Source: CAZLNO01 sp964561005 (GTDB lineage: Bacteria > Pseudomonadota > Alphaproteobacteria > Kiloniellales > Rhodovibrionaceae). From it: DNA of 26,036 nt. The position numbers and the translations under genes are program-made. This document shows, piece after piece, positions 9,801-18,098 of this stretch. Under the pieces are notes generated by a model. The model was not told the origin of the DNA, did not search any database, and saw nothing but the letters and a program-made list of their open reading frames with translations. The DNA lies in the NCBI GenBank assembly GCA_964561005.1, contig CAZLNO010000053.1, forward strand, positions 1-26,036. Direction: 5' to 3'. The stretch's first letter is position 1. The number at the start of each line of letters is the position of its first letter.

Positions 9801-12081
9801 ATTGCGCTCCCAGAAGACCGAGCTGCTCAAGGTTCGGATTGGTGAACCGCCACCCGCGGCGCTGGTCGATCCAGAAACGATGGGTCAGCCCGTCGCGGAT
9901 CGCCTTCTCCGCGTCCATGAGGGCGGCGCCCTTCAGTTCGGGTTCGATGAGCCAATCGCGGCGCCGCCCCTGGTTTGTGCCGACGAAGCCGAGGGATCTC
10001 TGGATCGCCTTGCCGATCTCGTCCTCGCGCAGGCCCTCTGGCGCTGCCTGCAACGCCGCCACGACGCCAGCGCGCAGTAAGGTGACGAAGACGAAATCGT
10101 TGAAGTGCCCGGCCTGAAGGGCTGCGTCTTGCCGATTGTCGGTGAAGGCCAGGAGTTTGCGTTGGCGCTCCGGCACGCCCATCGACCCCAGCCCGTGCAT
10201 CCATCCGAGGATACTGGACACAAGAACCGTGGTCGCGGAACTGCGGCCCTCCGCACTCAACGACGCCAAGCGGTTGATGTCGCGGGTCGCATCCGAGTGA
10301 TGCTCGCCGCAGGCCGGGCAGAACTTGAAGCGGCCCGGCATAAACCAGGCCCGGACGCCGGGGGTGCCGACGGTGCCGTCAGGACGCACGTTCATTGGGC
10401 GCGCCGCCTTCTTCCGGTACGGCGACTTGAGACGCAGTTCCCCTGTCTTCGATACCTCGAGCCAGCTGTCCGGATAGTCCTCAGGGCGTCCATCGAATGA
10501 GAATTCCCCGTCGCTTGGCTCGGGCATGAGAAAGCCCCACTCGCGAGTGGCGACGTCGGGATCGTCGTCCGCCTCAAGAGGCGTATCGTCAATCTCGCGT
10601 TTTTCGAACCTTGGGCCTTCCATATCTTCGACGTAGAAGACCGGGTGGTGTTCCTGCCCACATCGGCGGCAGAAATGTGCTGGATAAAGCCGCTTTTCGG
10701 GGTTCTCCGGATCGAAGATCTGTCCGTCGAAGGTGACGGTTCGAGAACCAGCCTCGTCAAGCGTCACATAAAGCCGGCCAGCGCCCGAAACCAGTTGATG
10801 CAGTCGGAATGCAAACAGCGGTTCGGGCAAGCCTTCTTGAACGCCTCGTTCGTTCTCCGGTCGGCTGAACGCAAGAAGTGCATTGCGAAGTGGGGCTTTG
10901 CACTCCTCAATTTCCAGTCCGGAATCCGCAGCGAGCTGCGCTATAGCCTCCTCGAACGATATCGGTGTCGCTCGTTCCGGCTTGTTCCCGGTCACGTTCT
11001 TCAGCCCGATTCGTGTTTCGACCCAAATGGCCAATTCGTTCTGGGCGAGGTTGGCGTTGCTTGAACCCTCGAAGGCGCGAGGCTCCGCCGCTGTCCGCAC
11101 GGCACTCGCAAGGCCGGGTAAACCGGTCTCAGCGGCGCGGCTCGGGTCCGTCACCCGCCTCAGGGTCTCAGTGATGACGGTCTCGGGGCCGATCTCTGTG
11201 CCGAATAGTCGGGAAGCCACGTCGGCGATCGTGCGGTTCCGCTCAAACTCCTCGCCGACGCTGGACATCGTCGCTGACGTGCCGATGCATAGCGGTGGCC
11301 GATCTTCGGCCCCGACGCGTGAACGCAGCCTCCGCATGAGCATCGCCACGTCAGCCCCCTGACGGCCACGATAGGTATGCAGTTCATCGAGCACGATGAA
11401 CTCGAGGTCTTGGCAATTTGCCAGCACGTTCCGGTCCAGCTCATGCTGCCGCGTCATGAGCATTTCGAGCATCATGAAGTTCGTCAGAAGGATGTCCGGC
11501 GCATTCTTCCGGATTCGCTCGCGTTCTTCCGCGCTTTCCTGGCCCGTGTAGCGGGCGAAGGTGATATCGTCCGCCGCCCCAAGGAACTTCCGAAGCTCTT
11601 CCAGCTGGCTGTTCGCCAGAGCGTTCATGGGATAAACGACGAGTGCGCGTGTACGCGGTCGCGGATCACGAGCCCGCCCCTTGAGAACCGCGTCGATGAT
11701 GGGAATGAAATAGCAAAGCGACTTACCGGAGCCGGTGCCGGTAGTGACAACGAAGCTCTTACCTTCGAGGGCGGATGCAATCGCCTGCGCCTGGTGACTC
11801 CAAAGTCTCATACCCTCTTCTGGGTTTTCACGGTCACGGCGCGGGGCCCGAAAGATAGACGGCAGCCGTCGATCTAAACCTGTCTCACCCACCAGGTCCG
11901 CAAGTCGTCCTCCGTCCCTGTAATGCGGGTTGATCTGAAGCAGTGGAGTCGGCCAGAACTTGCCTTTGCTGTACTCCCGATCAACCGCGGTCTTGATCTC
12001 CTCAGAGCGGATTTGAACGAAGGAACGAGCAAAGCGCTCATATTCTCGGATCAGCGAGCTAGAAAGGTCGAAGACGTCCAC
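6859..12081 (-). CDS. giant SF2 helicase with DUF1998-type C-terminus (DrmA+DrmB / DruE-like)
   Basis: This encodes 1740 residues, starting at GTG 12081 with a GGAG ten bases upstream. The first RecA lobe has a Q-motif-like LWSHQAQAIASA (93-104), Walker A TGTGSGKS (114-121), VVYPMNALANSQ (148-159), DELH (232-235) and GTSATMS (267-273). CxxC pairs at 471/474 and 588/591 probably bind zinc. Motif IV is LLAFTDNRQDAALQ (643-656). After a long insert come LGIDISSMN and motif VI QRSGRAGR (about 1015-1050). A four-cysteine zinc ribbon (CPEC...CHVC) lies near 1345. The segment near 1610-1635, with GCYRCLLSYYNQ followed by H and R, is the cysteine-rich signature of DUF1998. Ordinary DUF1998 helicases (MrfA/YprA) are about 750 residues. 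In DISARM, DrmA and DrmB are separate, while Druantia DruE is one large protein. As first gene it likely sets expression of the operon. Helicase-DUF1998 identity: very firm; system name: inference. Confidence 0.92.
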   Translation of the reverse strand: MDVFDLSSSLIREYERFARSFVQIRSEEIKTAVDREYSKGKFWPTPLLQINPHYRDGGRLADLVGETGLDRRLPSIFRAPRRDRENPEEGMRLWSHQAQAIASALEGKSFVVTTGTGSGKSLCYFIPIIDAVLKGRARDPRPRTRALVVYPMNALANSQLEELRKFLGAADDITFARYTGQESAEERERIRKNAPDILLTNFMMLEMLMTRQHELDRNVLANCQDLEFIVLDELHTYRGRQGADVAMLMRRLRSRVGAEDRPPLCIGTSATMSSVGEEFERNRTIADVASRLFGTEIGPETVITETLRRVTDPSRAAETGLPGLASAVRTAAEPRAFEGSSNANLAQNELAIWVETRIGLKNVTGNKPERATPISFEEAIAQLAADSGLEIEECKAPLRNALLAFSRPENERGVQEGLPEPLFAFRLHQLVSGAGRLYVTLDEAGSRTVTFDGQIFDPENPEKRLYPAHFCRRCGQEHHPVFYVEDMEGPRFEKREIDDTPLEADDDPDVATREWGFLMPEPSDGEFSFDGRPEDYPDSWLEVSKTGELRLKSPYRKKAARPMNVRPDGTVGTPGVRAWFMPGRFKFCPACGEHHSDATRDINRLASLSAEGRSSATTVLVSSILGWMHGLGSMGVPERQRKLLAFTDNRQDAALQAGHFNDFVFVTLLRAGVVAALQAAPEGLREDEIGKAIQRSLGFVGTNQGRRRDWLIEPELKGAALMDAEKAIRDGLTHRFWIDQRRGWRFTNPNLEQLGLLGAQYLALDEMCAEAHEFAASPPLQAASPDERQAAARKVFDFMRRGLAVEADLLDRTTIETLASRMRATIKPPWAIAEDRLRGATTLSTNPPRRADMKARDETLILRATERSALGRELKELTFGGRKPESSEIVGIVEGLLQVAQRYGIAIQRPTPFGDEGWRLQASAVLFTSDPGDTEPARPNAFFQDLYLNVANMLAQGGEAIFGYEGREHTAQVEASMREVREARFRYGREDVQFLESKKSELKQEGEDDRRLPTLFCSPTMELGIDISSMNVVYLRNMPPTPANYVQRSGRAGRSGQAALIVSYCAAQSPHDQYFFRNPSAMVAGVVKAPTIDLANQDLVDSHLQAEWLAATGEPLEAKIADNLDMTSPEKPLGSALDAIVSSAETQARGLDSIRRVLHVLQRDFGTEAPPWFAGVDAYAEILGVEVANRFRRAFDRWRDLFAAAERQADDATKTLQDYSISEAERKAAIARQAQANGQIQLLLGGRASFGSDFYVYRYLATEGFLPGYNFPRLPLMAYIPGAVGQGNDRYLQRARFLAISEFGPGSLVYHEGRAFRVDRAMLREAGSGPEGRLVTFATALCPECGAGHDGEPPENCHVCGHALSHAHVTRDLYRIDNVATKPVERITANDEERRRQGFEIQTTFDMPHGRGRSMVQLLDREDMEIAEGHFASAAQIRRINRGLRRRRDEAEVGFLIDPRSGKWKGREAADSTETPPLEQPQRIVPVVEDRKNALLIKVPGRFRAECGSDVDSVLVTLQHALARGIEATYQLEEGEILGEPTPNRASRKAILFYEAAEGGAGALARLVREPDGFRSVAREALRTMHFTDESIDRARTDGIEALSEEGDTHCVAGCYRCLLSYYNQPDHPAIDRRQAPVQQFLIRLIQCRFDGDDGEAKEETSDAGPDIPRPDCEPIVVAGVTCPFIWRNARLVALEADMANSDLEEELHDRGLDVIVLPEETAARDEAVADLRRRLGMGD

Positions 12082-12343
12082 AGACGAATCACTCCAAGAC
12101 GAACGAATTCAGCGGCGCGACAACAGTCGCGAACCTTATCCGCTCCGAGGCTGCCGCAGGCGCGGGATGCTTGGCAAGGCCGAGACCGATCGAGGCGGTG
12201 GTTAGAATTTTTGTGATTGCTCACGGGGTTGGCCCGGTTTTGGGTGGAGCGGGCCAGCGGTCCGGGTCACGGTGGCATGGGCGTCGGGTCCGGTCGGATA
12301 ACAAAATCTTGCGTCGCGGGGCGGAATATGAGTCAACATATTC
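12082..12343. other. intergenic region between the defence operon and the IS66 remnant
   Basis: There is no convincing gene in these 262 bp. They must hold the leader, and probably the promoter, of the minus-strand defence operon, whose GTG is at 12081. A 6+6 inverted repeat lies 35-50 bases upstream of that start. Near 12200 there is a short AT-rich patch (TTAGAATTTTTGTGATT) that could be part of a promoter, but I could not place a -35/-10 pair with confidence. The right half is probably flanking sequence of the IS66 element. Confidence 0.5.
12116..12131. repeat. inverted repeat upstream of the helicase start, possible operator
   Basis: CGCGAC and GTCGCG form a perfect 6-bp dyad separated by AACA, 35-50 bases upstream of the defence operon's first start codon. 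The position suits a repressor site or a leader hairpin. Dyads this short are common in GC-rich DNA, so the assignment is weak. Confidence 0.25.
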
Positions 12344-12351
12344 ATGACTCA
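12329..12351. repeat. TGAGTCA/TGACTCA dyad spanning the IS66 ORF start
   Basis: TGAGTCA (12329-12335) and TGACTCA (12345-12351) are exact reverse complements separated by nine AT-rich bases. The ATG of the transposase remnant (12344-12346) lies inside the dyad. It may be part of the element's own leader or a binding site for a regulator. Confidence 0.35.
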
Positions 12352-12850
12352 GCCCGATCCGTCCCAGATGACCCCGGACGAGAAGGACGCGCTGATCCTC
12401 GCGCTGCTCAAGCGCATCGAGGAGCCGGAGGCGCGCCTGGACGGGGCGCCGAAGACGCCGGACAACTCCAGCGTTCCGCCGTCGCGCGGGCGGAAACGCA
12501 ACCGGCCGCCGCGCCAGAAGAAGCCGCGCAAGAAGCGCGACGGGCCGGGCGCCACGCGGCACCTGACGCAGACCCCCGACCATGTGGTGGACCGTCGCGC
12601 CGAGACCCGCGGGCATTGCGGCACCGCGATCCCCGAGGTTGCGCAGAGCGTGCGCCACGCCTACGATCATATCGACCTGCCGCCGATCCGGTCCATCGTG
12701 ACCCGCGTGCGCCTGTTCGGCGGCCGATGCCCCTGTTGCCGGCGCCGCGCCCGTGGCGCGCCGCCCACCAACAACGGGGCCGAGCAGGCGCTCCGCCCCA
12801 GCGTCATCTTCCGCAAGGTGACCAATGGCTTCCGCTCCGCCTGGGGCGCG
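12344..12850 (+). mobile_element. IS66-family transposase (TnpC) remnant, internally deleted
   Basis: About 169 codons resemble the two ends of an IS66 TnpC. The N-terminal part has the coiled-coil start (DALILALLKRIEE), the KTPDNSSVPPSRGRKRN segment and the cysteine-containing region ending GGRCPCCRRR. It then jumps straight to PPTNNGAEQALRPSVIFRKVTNGFRSAWGA, which belongs near the C-terminus. The catalytic DDE core between them is missing, so the protein cannot transpose. A CxxCG pair also appears degraded (TRGHCGT). Homology stops after AWGA, and the frame continues without a stop into the lipoprotein hydrolase. An intact TnpC is roughly 450-520 residues. I did not find convincing terminal inverted repeats or the tnpA/tnpB partners. 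Confidence 0.85.
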
Positions 12851-12871
12851 AGTGGCTCAGCGTTGCGGGTC

Positions 12872-13987
12872 ATGCCACGGCGTCTAGTCACCGGGCTTGC
12901 TCTGGCGATTCTGCTGGCCGGATGCTCGCCCGCAAGGCTCTTCGAGGCCGGCGAATTGCTCCACGGCCTGGGCTCCGGTCGCCCGGATCCGGATCTTGTT
13001 GACCGGCGCCTCGAAGCGTTCAGCGTGGCTGGCCGAAATCGCGAGGCGGACCTTTACCTGCCGACCAGGCGCGAGGCGCGTGCTGGGCTGGTGCTGGTGC
13101 CCGGGGTCGCCCCGCGGGGCCGGCGCGATCCCCGCCTCGTCGCCTTCGCCGAGCGCCTGGCACTGGCGCGCTTTGCCGTCTTCGTCCCGGAGATCGCCAA
13201 CCTGCGCGCCCTGAAGGTCTCGGCCGCCGACGCCGCGCCGATCGCCGACACCCTGGCGTATGCGGCGGCGAGCGACCACACCAGCGGACAGGCCGGATTG
13301 ATCGCCATCTCGTATGCCGTCGGGCCGGCGGTCGTCGCTGCCCTGCGGCCGGAGACGGGCGGGCGCGTGGCCTTCTTCGTGTCGATCGGCGGCTATTTCG
13401 ATGCCCAGGCCGTCGTCACCTTCTTCACGACGGGCGGCTATCGCGGGCCGGGGGACACGGAGTGGCGGTACCGCGAGCCAAATGCTTACGGCAAGTGGGT
13501 CTTCGTCCATTCGAATGCGGACCGGCTGGAGGATGCGGACGACCGGGCCCTGCTGGCCGAGATGGCCGAGCGCAAGCTGGCGGATCCCGAGGCGCCGGTC
13601 GACGACATCGTCGCCCGTCTCGGGCCGGAGGGGCGGTCGGTGTACGCCCTCCTCGCCAACCACGACCCTGCGCGCGTGCCGCACCTGATCGCCGGGTTGC
13701 CGGTGGCCATCCGCCGGGAGCTCCAGGCGCTCGACCTGTCGCGCCGCGATCTTTCGTCCCTCGACGCGCCGGTCTATCTCGTGCATGGCCGCGACGACGC
13801 GATCATTCCCTACACCGAGAGTATCGCCCTGAAGGCTGCGCTACCGGCCGGGCGCGCCGAGCTCTATCTTGTCGACCAGTTCGCCCACGTCGACCTCAGC
13901 GCGTTCGGCCTGGGTGACGGGATGAGCCTGTTCTCCCTGGTCTACAGCGTGCTGGGCGAGCGCGACCGGCTGGCACGGCGGAACTAG
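12872..13987 (+). CDS. lipoprotein alpha/beta hydrolase (dienelactone-hydrolase-like)
   Basis: This 371-residue protein has a signal peptide ending in a lipobox (LLAGC, Cys18), so it is probably lipid-anchored in the envelope. The fold is read from LVLVPGVAPRGRRD (73-86, oxyanion region), the nucleophile strand LIAISYAVG (Ser147; the usual Gly-x-Ser-x-Gly is relaxed to Ala-x-Ser-x-Ala), VYLVHGRDDAIIP (acid at Asp308 or Asp309) and QFAHVDL (His339). The complete triad suggests an active esterase or hydrolase; the substrate is unknown. The ATG at 12872 is chosen because the signal peptide starts there, although the frame is open upstream through the IS66 remnant. The ribosome-binding site is weak (GCGGG). 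Its promoter may therefore lie in, or have been replaced by, IS66 sequence. It stands apart from the copper genes and its neighbours give no pathway hint. Confidence 0.8.
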   Translation: MPRRLVTGLALAILLAGCSPARLFEAGELLHGLGSGRPDPDLVDRRLEAFSVAGRNREADLYLPTRREARAGLVLVPGVAPRGRRDPRLVAFAERLALARFAVFVPEIANLRALKVSAADAAPIADTLAYAAASDHTSGQAGLIAISYAVGPAVVAALRPETGGRVAFFVSIGGYFDAQAVVTFFTTGGYRGPGDTEWRYREPNAYGKWVFVHSNADRLEDADDRALLAEMAERKLADPEAPVDDIVARLGPEGRSVYALLANHDPARVPHLIAGLPVAIRRELQALDLSRRDLSSLDAPVYLVHGRDDAIIPYTESIALKAALPAGRAELYLVDQFAHVDLSAFGLGDGMSLFSLVYSVLGERDRLARRN

Positions 13988-14062
13988 CCCGGTGCCGCCG
14001 CCGCGTTCCGAGGCCGTGTCGGTTTATTGCAGGTGGGGCCGCGCGTCCCGGCGGGCAGGACG

Positions 14063-14217
14063 ATGATGGAGCGACACTCGGAAACGCCGCGCCATGTGAT
14101 TGACGGTCTCGCCGACGACGGCGATCGCGTTGCCGTGCTGGACTTCGGCGCCACGGCGGCCGAGAGCTGGAGCTATGCCGAGCTGCATCGGCGCGTCCGC
14201 CGGCTGGCCGACGGGGG
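14063..14217 (+). pseudogene. N-terminal fragment resembling an AMP-binding (acyl-CoA synthetase) enzyme
   Basis: Starting at ATG 14063, with AGGA just upstream, about 50 codons read like the start of an acyl-activating enzyme: HVIDGLADDGDRVAVLDFG followed by SWSYAELHRRVRRLADG. The similarity stops abruptly near 14217, where the next gene fragment begins in another frame. No ATP-binding or catalytic motifs follow. Family recognition rests on this short stretch only, so it is tentative. Confidence 0.4.
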
Positions 14218-14225
14218 GATGGGCC

Positions 14226-14363
14226 ATCTTCACGCGCACGAAGACGGTGCTGACCTCCACGGCCTCCCGGTTTCAAATCCAGGCCACGCTCGACGCCGAC
14301 GAGGGGGAGAAGCGGATCTACTGCCGCAACTGGGACGTGGCGATCCTGCGCGACTGCGTGTGA
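14226..14363 (+). pseudogene. C-terminal fragment resembling a CocE/NonD-family hydrolase
   Basis: About 45 codons ending at TGA 14361-14363 include TRTKTVLTSTASRFQIQATL, DADEGEKRIYCRNWD and a final LRDCV. This matches the usual end of CocE/NonD (X-Pro dipeptidyl-peptidase-like) hydrolases, where a T-R-T strand is followed by an A-x-E-G turn, an R-x-W motif and a terminal P-R-D. Here the Pro is Leu. No start codon or catalytic domain belongs to it. It abuts the AMP-binding fragment in a different frame, so the two look like deletion-joined debris. Confidence 0.45.
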
Positions 14364-14425
14364 CATTGCCGAGGTCATGAACCCGGACAACAGGTGGTCA
14401 CGCGCGGATCGCCGCGATGCGGGGC

Positions 14426-14456
14426 TTGACCTTCCAGGAACTGGAATCTCCAGGTG
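14426..14456 (+). promoter_or_regulatory. CueR/MerR-type copper-responsive promoter-operator
   Basis: A -35 TTGACC (14426-14431) is followed by the perfect dyad TTCCAG-GAA-CTGGAA (14432-14446). The layout is that of MerR-family metal-responsive promoters, where the regulator binds the dyad inside a 19-bp spacer. Nineteen bases after the -35 lies CAGGTG, a poor -10 that may suit activation-dependent promoters. The outer dyad arms are imperfect: GACC on the left, TCTC where GGTC would complete it. It lies 34 bases upstream of a MerR-like remnant and about 160 bases upstream of the cytochrome c-copper ATPase operon, which it probably drives. Confidence 0.6.
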
Positions 14457-14490
14457 TATGCCGAGACAGCATGCGCCCAGGGAGGGGGCC

Positions 14491-14622
14491 ATGGACATCG
14501 GCCAGGCGGCCAGCCGTCCGGGGCTGTCGCGGAAGACTTTACGGTGCGCCGACGATGGCTCGCGTCTCGACCGGTGGAACAGCATGGCCCAGGGATCGGC
14601 AAGCCGGGGAGGGCGGGCGTGA
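14491..14622 (+). pseudogene. degenerate MerR/CueR-type regulator remnant (43-codon ORF)
   Basis: The ORF starts MDIGQAASRPGLSRKTLR, which matches the first helix-turn-helix of MerR-family regulators (MNIGQAA...SGVSxKTIRYYE). After Arg18 the expected YYE-x-IGL is lost (CADDGSRLDR) and the frame ends after 43 codons. None of the dimerisation helix or metal-binding cysteines remains. The start keeps a strong ribosome-binding site (GGAGGGGG, 3-9 bases upstream). Its TGA (14620-14622) overlaps the GTG of the cytochrome c gene (14619), so it could still act as a coupled leader peptide. The match to MerR rests on about 18 residues. Confidence 0.5.
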
Positions 14623-15094
14623 AGCGAGCGCTCGCGGCGCTGGCGGTTGCCGGACTTGCCGTCACGGGCGGAGCGGGCTGGTGGTTCTTCCGGGCGCCCG
14701 GCACCGAGCCACGGCCGATCGCCGCCGAGCGGGCGGCGCTCGTTGAACTCGGCGGACGGGTGTACGCCGACAACTGTGCCGCCTGCCACGGCGCGAACGG
14801 TGAAGGCCAGGCGGACTGGCGCCAGCGCAAGGCGGACGGCAAGCTGCCGGCGCCGCCGCTGAACGGCAGCGGGCACACCTGGCACCACCCCGACGACCAC
14901 CTTTTCGCCGTGGTCGCCAAAGGTATCGAGGCGCTGGCGCCCGCCGGATACGAGAGCGACATGCGGGCCTTCGGCGACGAATTGAGCGAGCGCGAGATCC
15001 GCGCGGTGTTCGCTTACGTCAAGGATTGGTGGCCGGCCGAGGTTCGCGCCCGCCAGCAGGACATCACCGCGCGCGCGAAGGAATCGAGGGACTG

Positions 15095-15095
<1 letters not shown>
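14619..15095 (+). CDS. membrane-anchored c-type cytochrome, copper operon
   Basis: This 158-residue protein has an N-terminal hydrophobic anchor (about 4-25) followed by a class I cytochrome c domain. The haem site is CAACH (53-57) and a likely axial ligand is Met115 (YESDMRAFGDELSEREI), followed by the C-terminal helix VFAYVKDWWP. It should sit on the periplasmic face of the inner membrane and carry electrons. The GTG at 14619 is chosen because GGGGAGGG lies just upstream and the anchor starts there; the longer open frame to 14454 has no cytochrome-like sequence. Its TGA overlaps the ATPase ATG (TGATG), so the two are co-translated. Small cytochromes beside copper ATPases occur in other proteobacteria; the electron partner cannot be told from the sequence. 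Confidence 0.85.
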
Positions 15096-17443
<2,348 letters not shown>

Positions 17444-17454
17444 GGGTTAGTGTA

Positions 17455-17478
17455 GGCGGCGGTGGCGCGGCCGCCGCC
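17455..17478 (+). terminator. GC hairpin after the copper ATPase
   Basis: GGCGGCGG (17455-17462) and CCGCCGCC (17471-17478) form a perfect 8-bp stem with an 8-base loop, 12 bases after the ATPase stop. No T-run follows, so it is at best a weak intrinsic terminator; it may instead stabilise the 3' end of the transcript. Confidence 0.3.
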
Positions 17479-17507
17479 GCAATCGGCGGGGATGGAGGGC
17501 GATCGCC

Positions 17508-18086
17508 ATGCCGCGAAGTCTTCGCGACCGGGTGACAGCGGCCCGTAGGCGGAACCCGCGCGCGGCGCGACGGCCCTTGCGCGCCGGCATGCTGGTGCTC
17601 GTGCTGGCGCTGGCCGTGGCCGCCTGCGGGACGCGCTACCGGACACCCGAGCCGACGGTGCAGGACCGGGCGGTGATGGCGGAGGCGACCCAGACCGGGC
17701 TGGAGGACAAGGCCACTGGCGAGGGGCTGAACTGGACGAATCCAAAGAGCGGCCATCGCGGCACGGTGACGCCGCTGCGCACCTTCGAGGACGACGGCCG
17801 CCCCTGCCGCGAGTACCAGCAGACGGTGACGATCGAGGGCACGACGCTGACCGCCGTCGGCACCGCCTGCCGCGATGACGACGGCGAGTGGACGACGACG
17901 GAGTTCACGGGGTTCGAGACGGTTGGGCGGGCGCGCCGTTACGGACGCTATCCCTATCACGGCCGTTTTGCCTACGGGTATCCCTATTACGGGCACTATC
18001 CCTACGGCTTCCACCATCCCTTCCATCGCCGGCATCCGTTTCACCACCGGCACCGCTTCCATCTGGGCTTTCACCACCACTTCTGA
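17508..18086 (+). CDS. 17-kDa-antigen-like lipoprotein with His/Tyr-rich tail
   Basis: This 192-residue protein starts with a basic leader and a hydrophobic stretch ending in a lipobox-like AVAAC (Cys40). The first ATG is chosen for its GGAGGG ribosome-binding site; an internal Met28 would give a shorter signal peptide (Cys13). Residues about 72-130 (GLNWTNPKSGHRGTVTP, GRPCREYQQTV, GTACRDDDGEW) match the C-terminal domain of RT0821/Lpp0805-type surface proteins related to the 17-kDa antigen. The last 50 residues are an unusual tail of Tyr-Pro and His-rich repeats, with about 14 His and ending HHHF. That composition is typical of metal-binding segments. With the copper ATPase 64 bp upstream on the same strand, periplasmic or surface copper binding is a reasonable inference, not shown. 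It converges with ligA, with 12 bp between the stops. Confidence 0.75.
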   Translation: MPRSLRDRVTAARRRNPRAARRPLRAGMLVLVLALAVAACGTRYRTPEPTVQDRAVMAEATQTGLEDKATGEGLNWTNPKSGHRGTVTPLRTFEDDGRPCREYQQTVTIEGTTLTAVGTACRDDDGEWTTTEFTGFETVGRARRYGRYPYHGRFAYGYPYYGHYPYGFHHPFHRRHPFHHRHRFHLGFHHHF

Positions 18087-18098
18087 TGGCGGGTCGCG

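Noticed and set aside
1..12081. BREX or Zorya identity for the defence operon
   Set aside because: There is no PglZ, BrxC or Lon-like protein, and no ZorA/ZorB motor proteins; the helicase pair plus methylase fits DISARM better.
1..12081. Druantia type II identity
   Set aside because: Its methylase (DruM) is a cytosine methylase, whereas this one has the NPPW motif of N6-adenine enzymes. No DruF or DruG was seen.
12344..13987. A 547-residue fusion protein of transposase and hydrolase
   Set aside because: The hydrolase has its own signal peptide and lipobox from 12872, and the transposase part is an internally deleted remnant, so two units are more likely.
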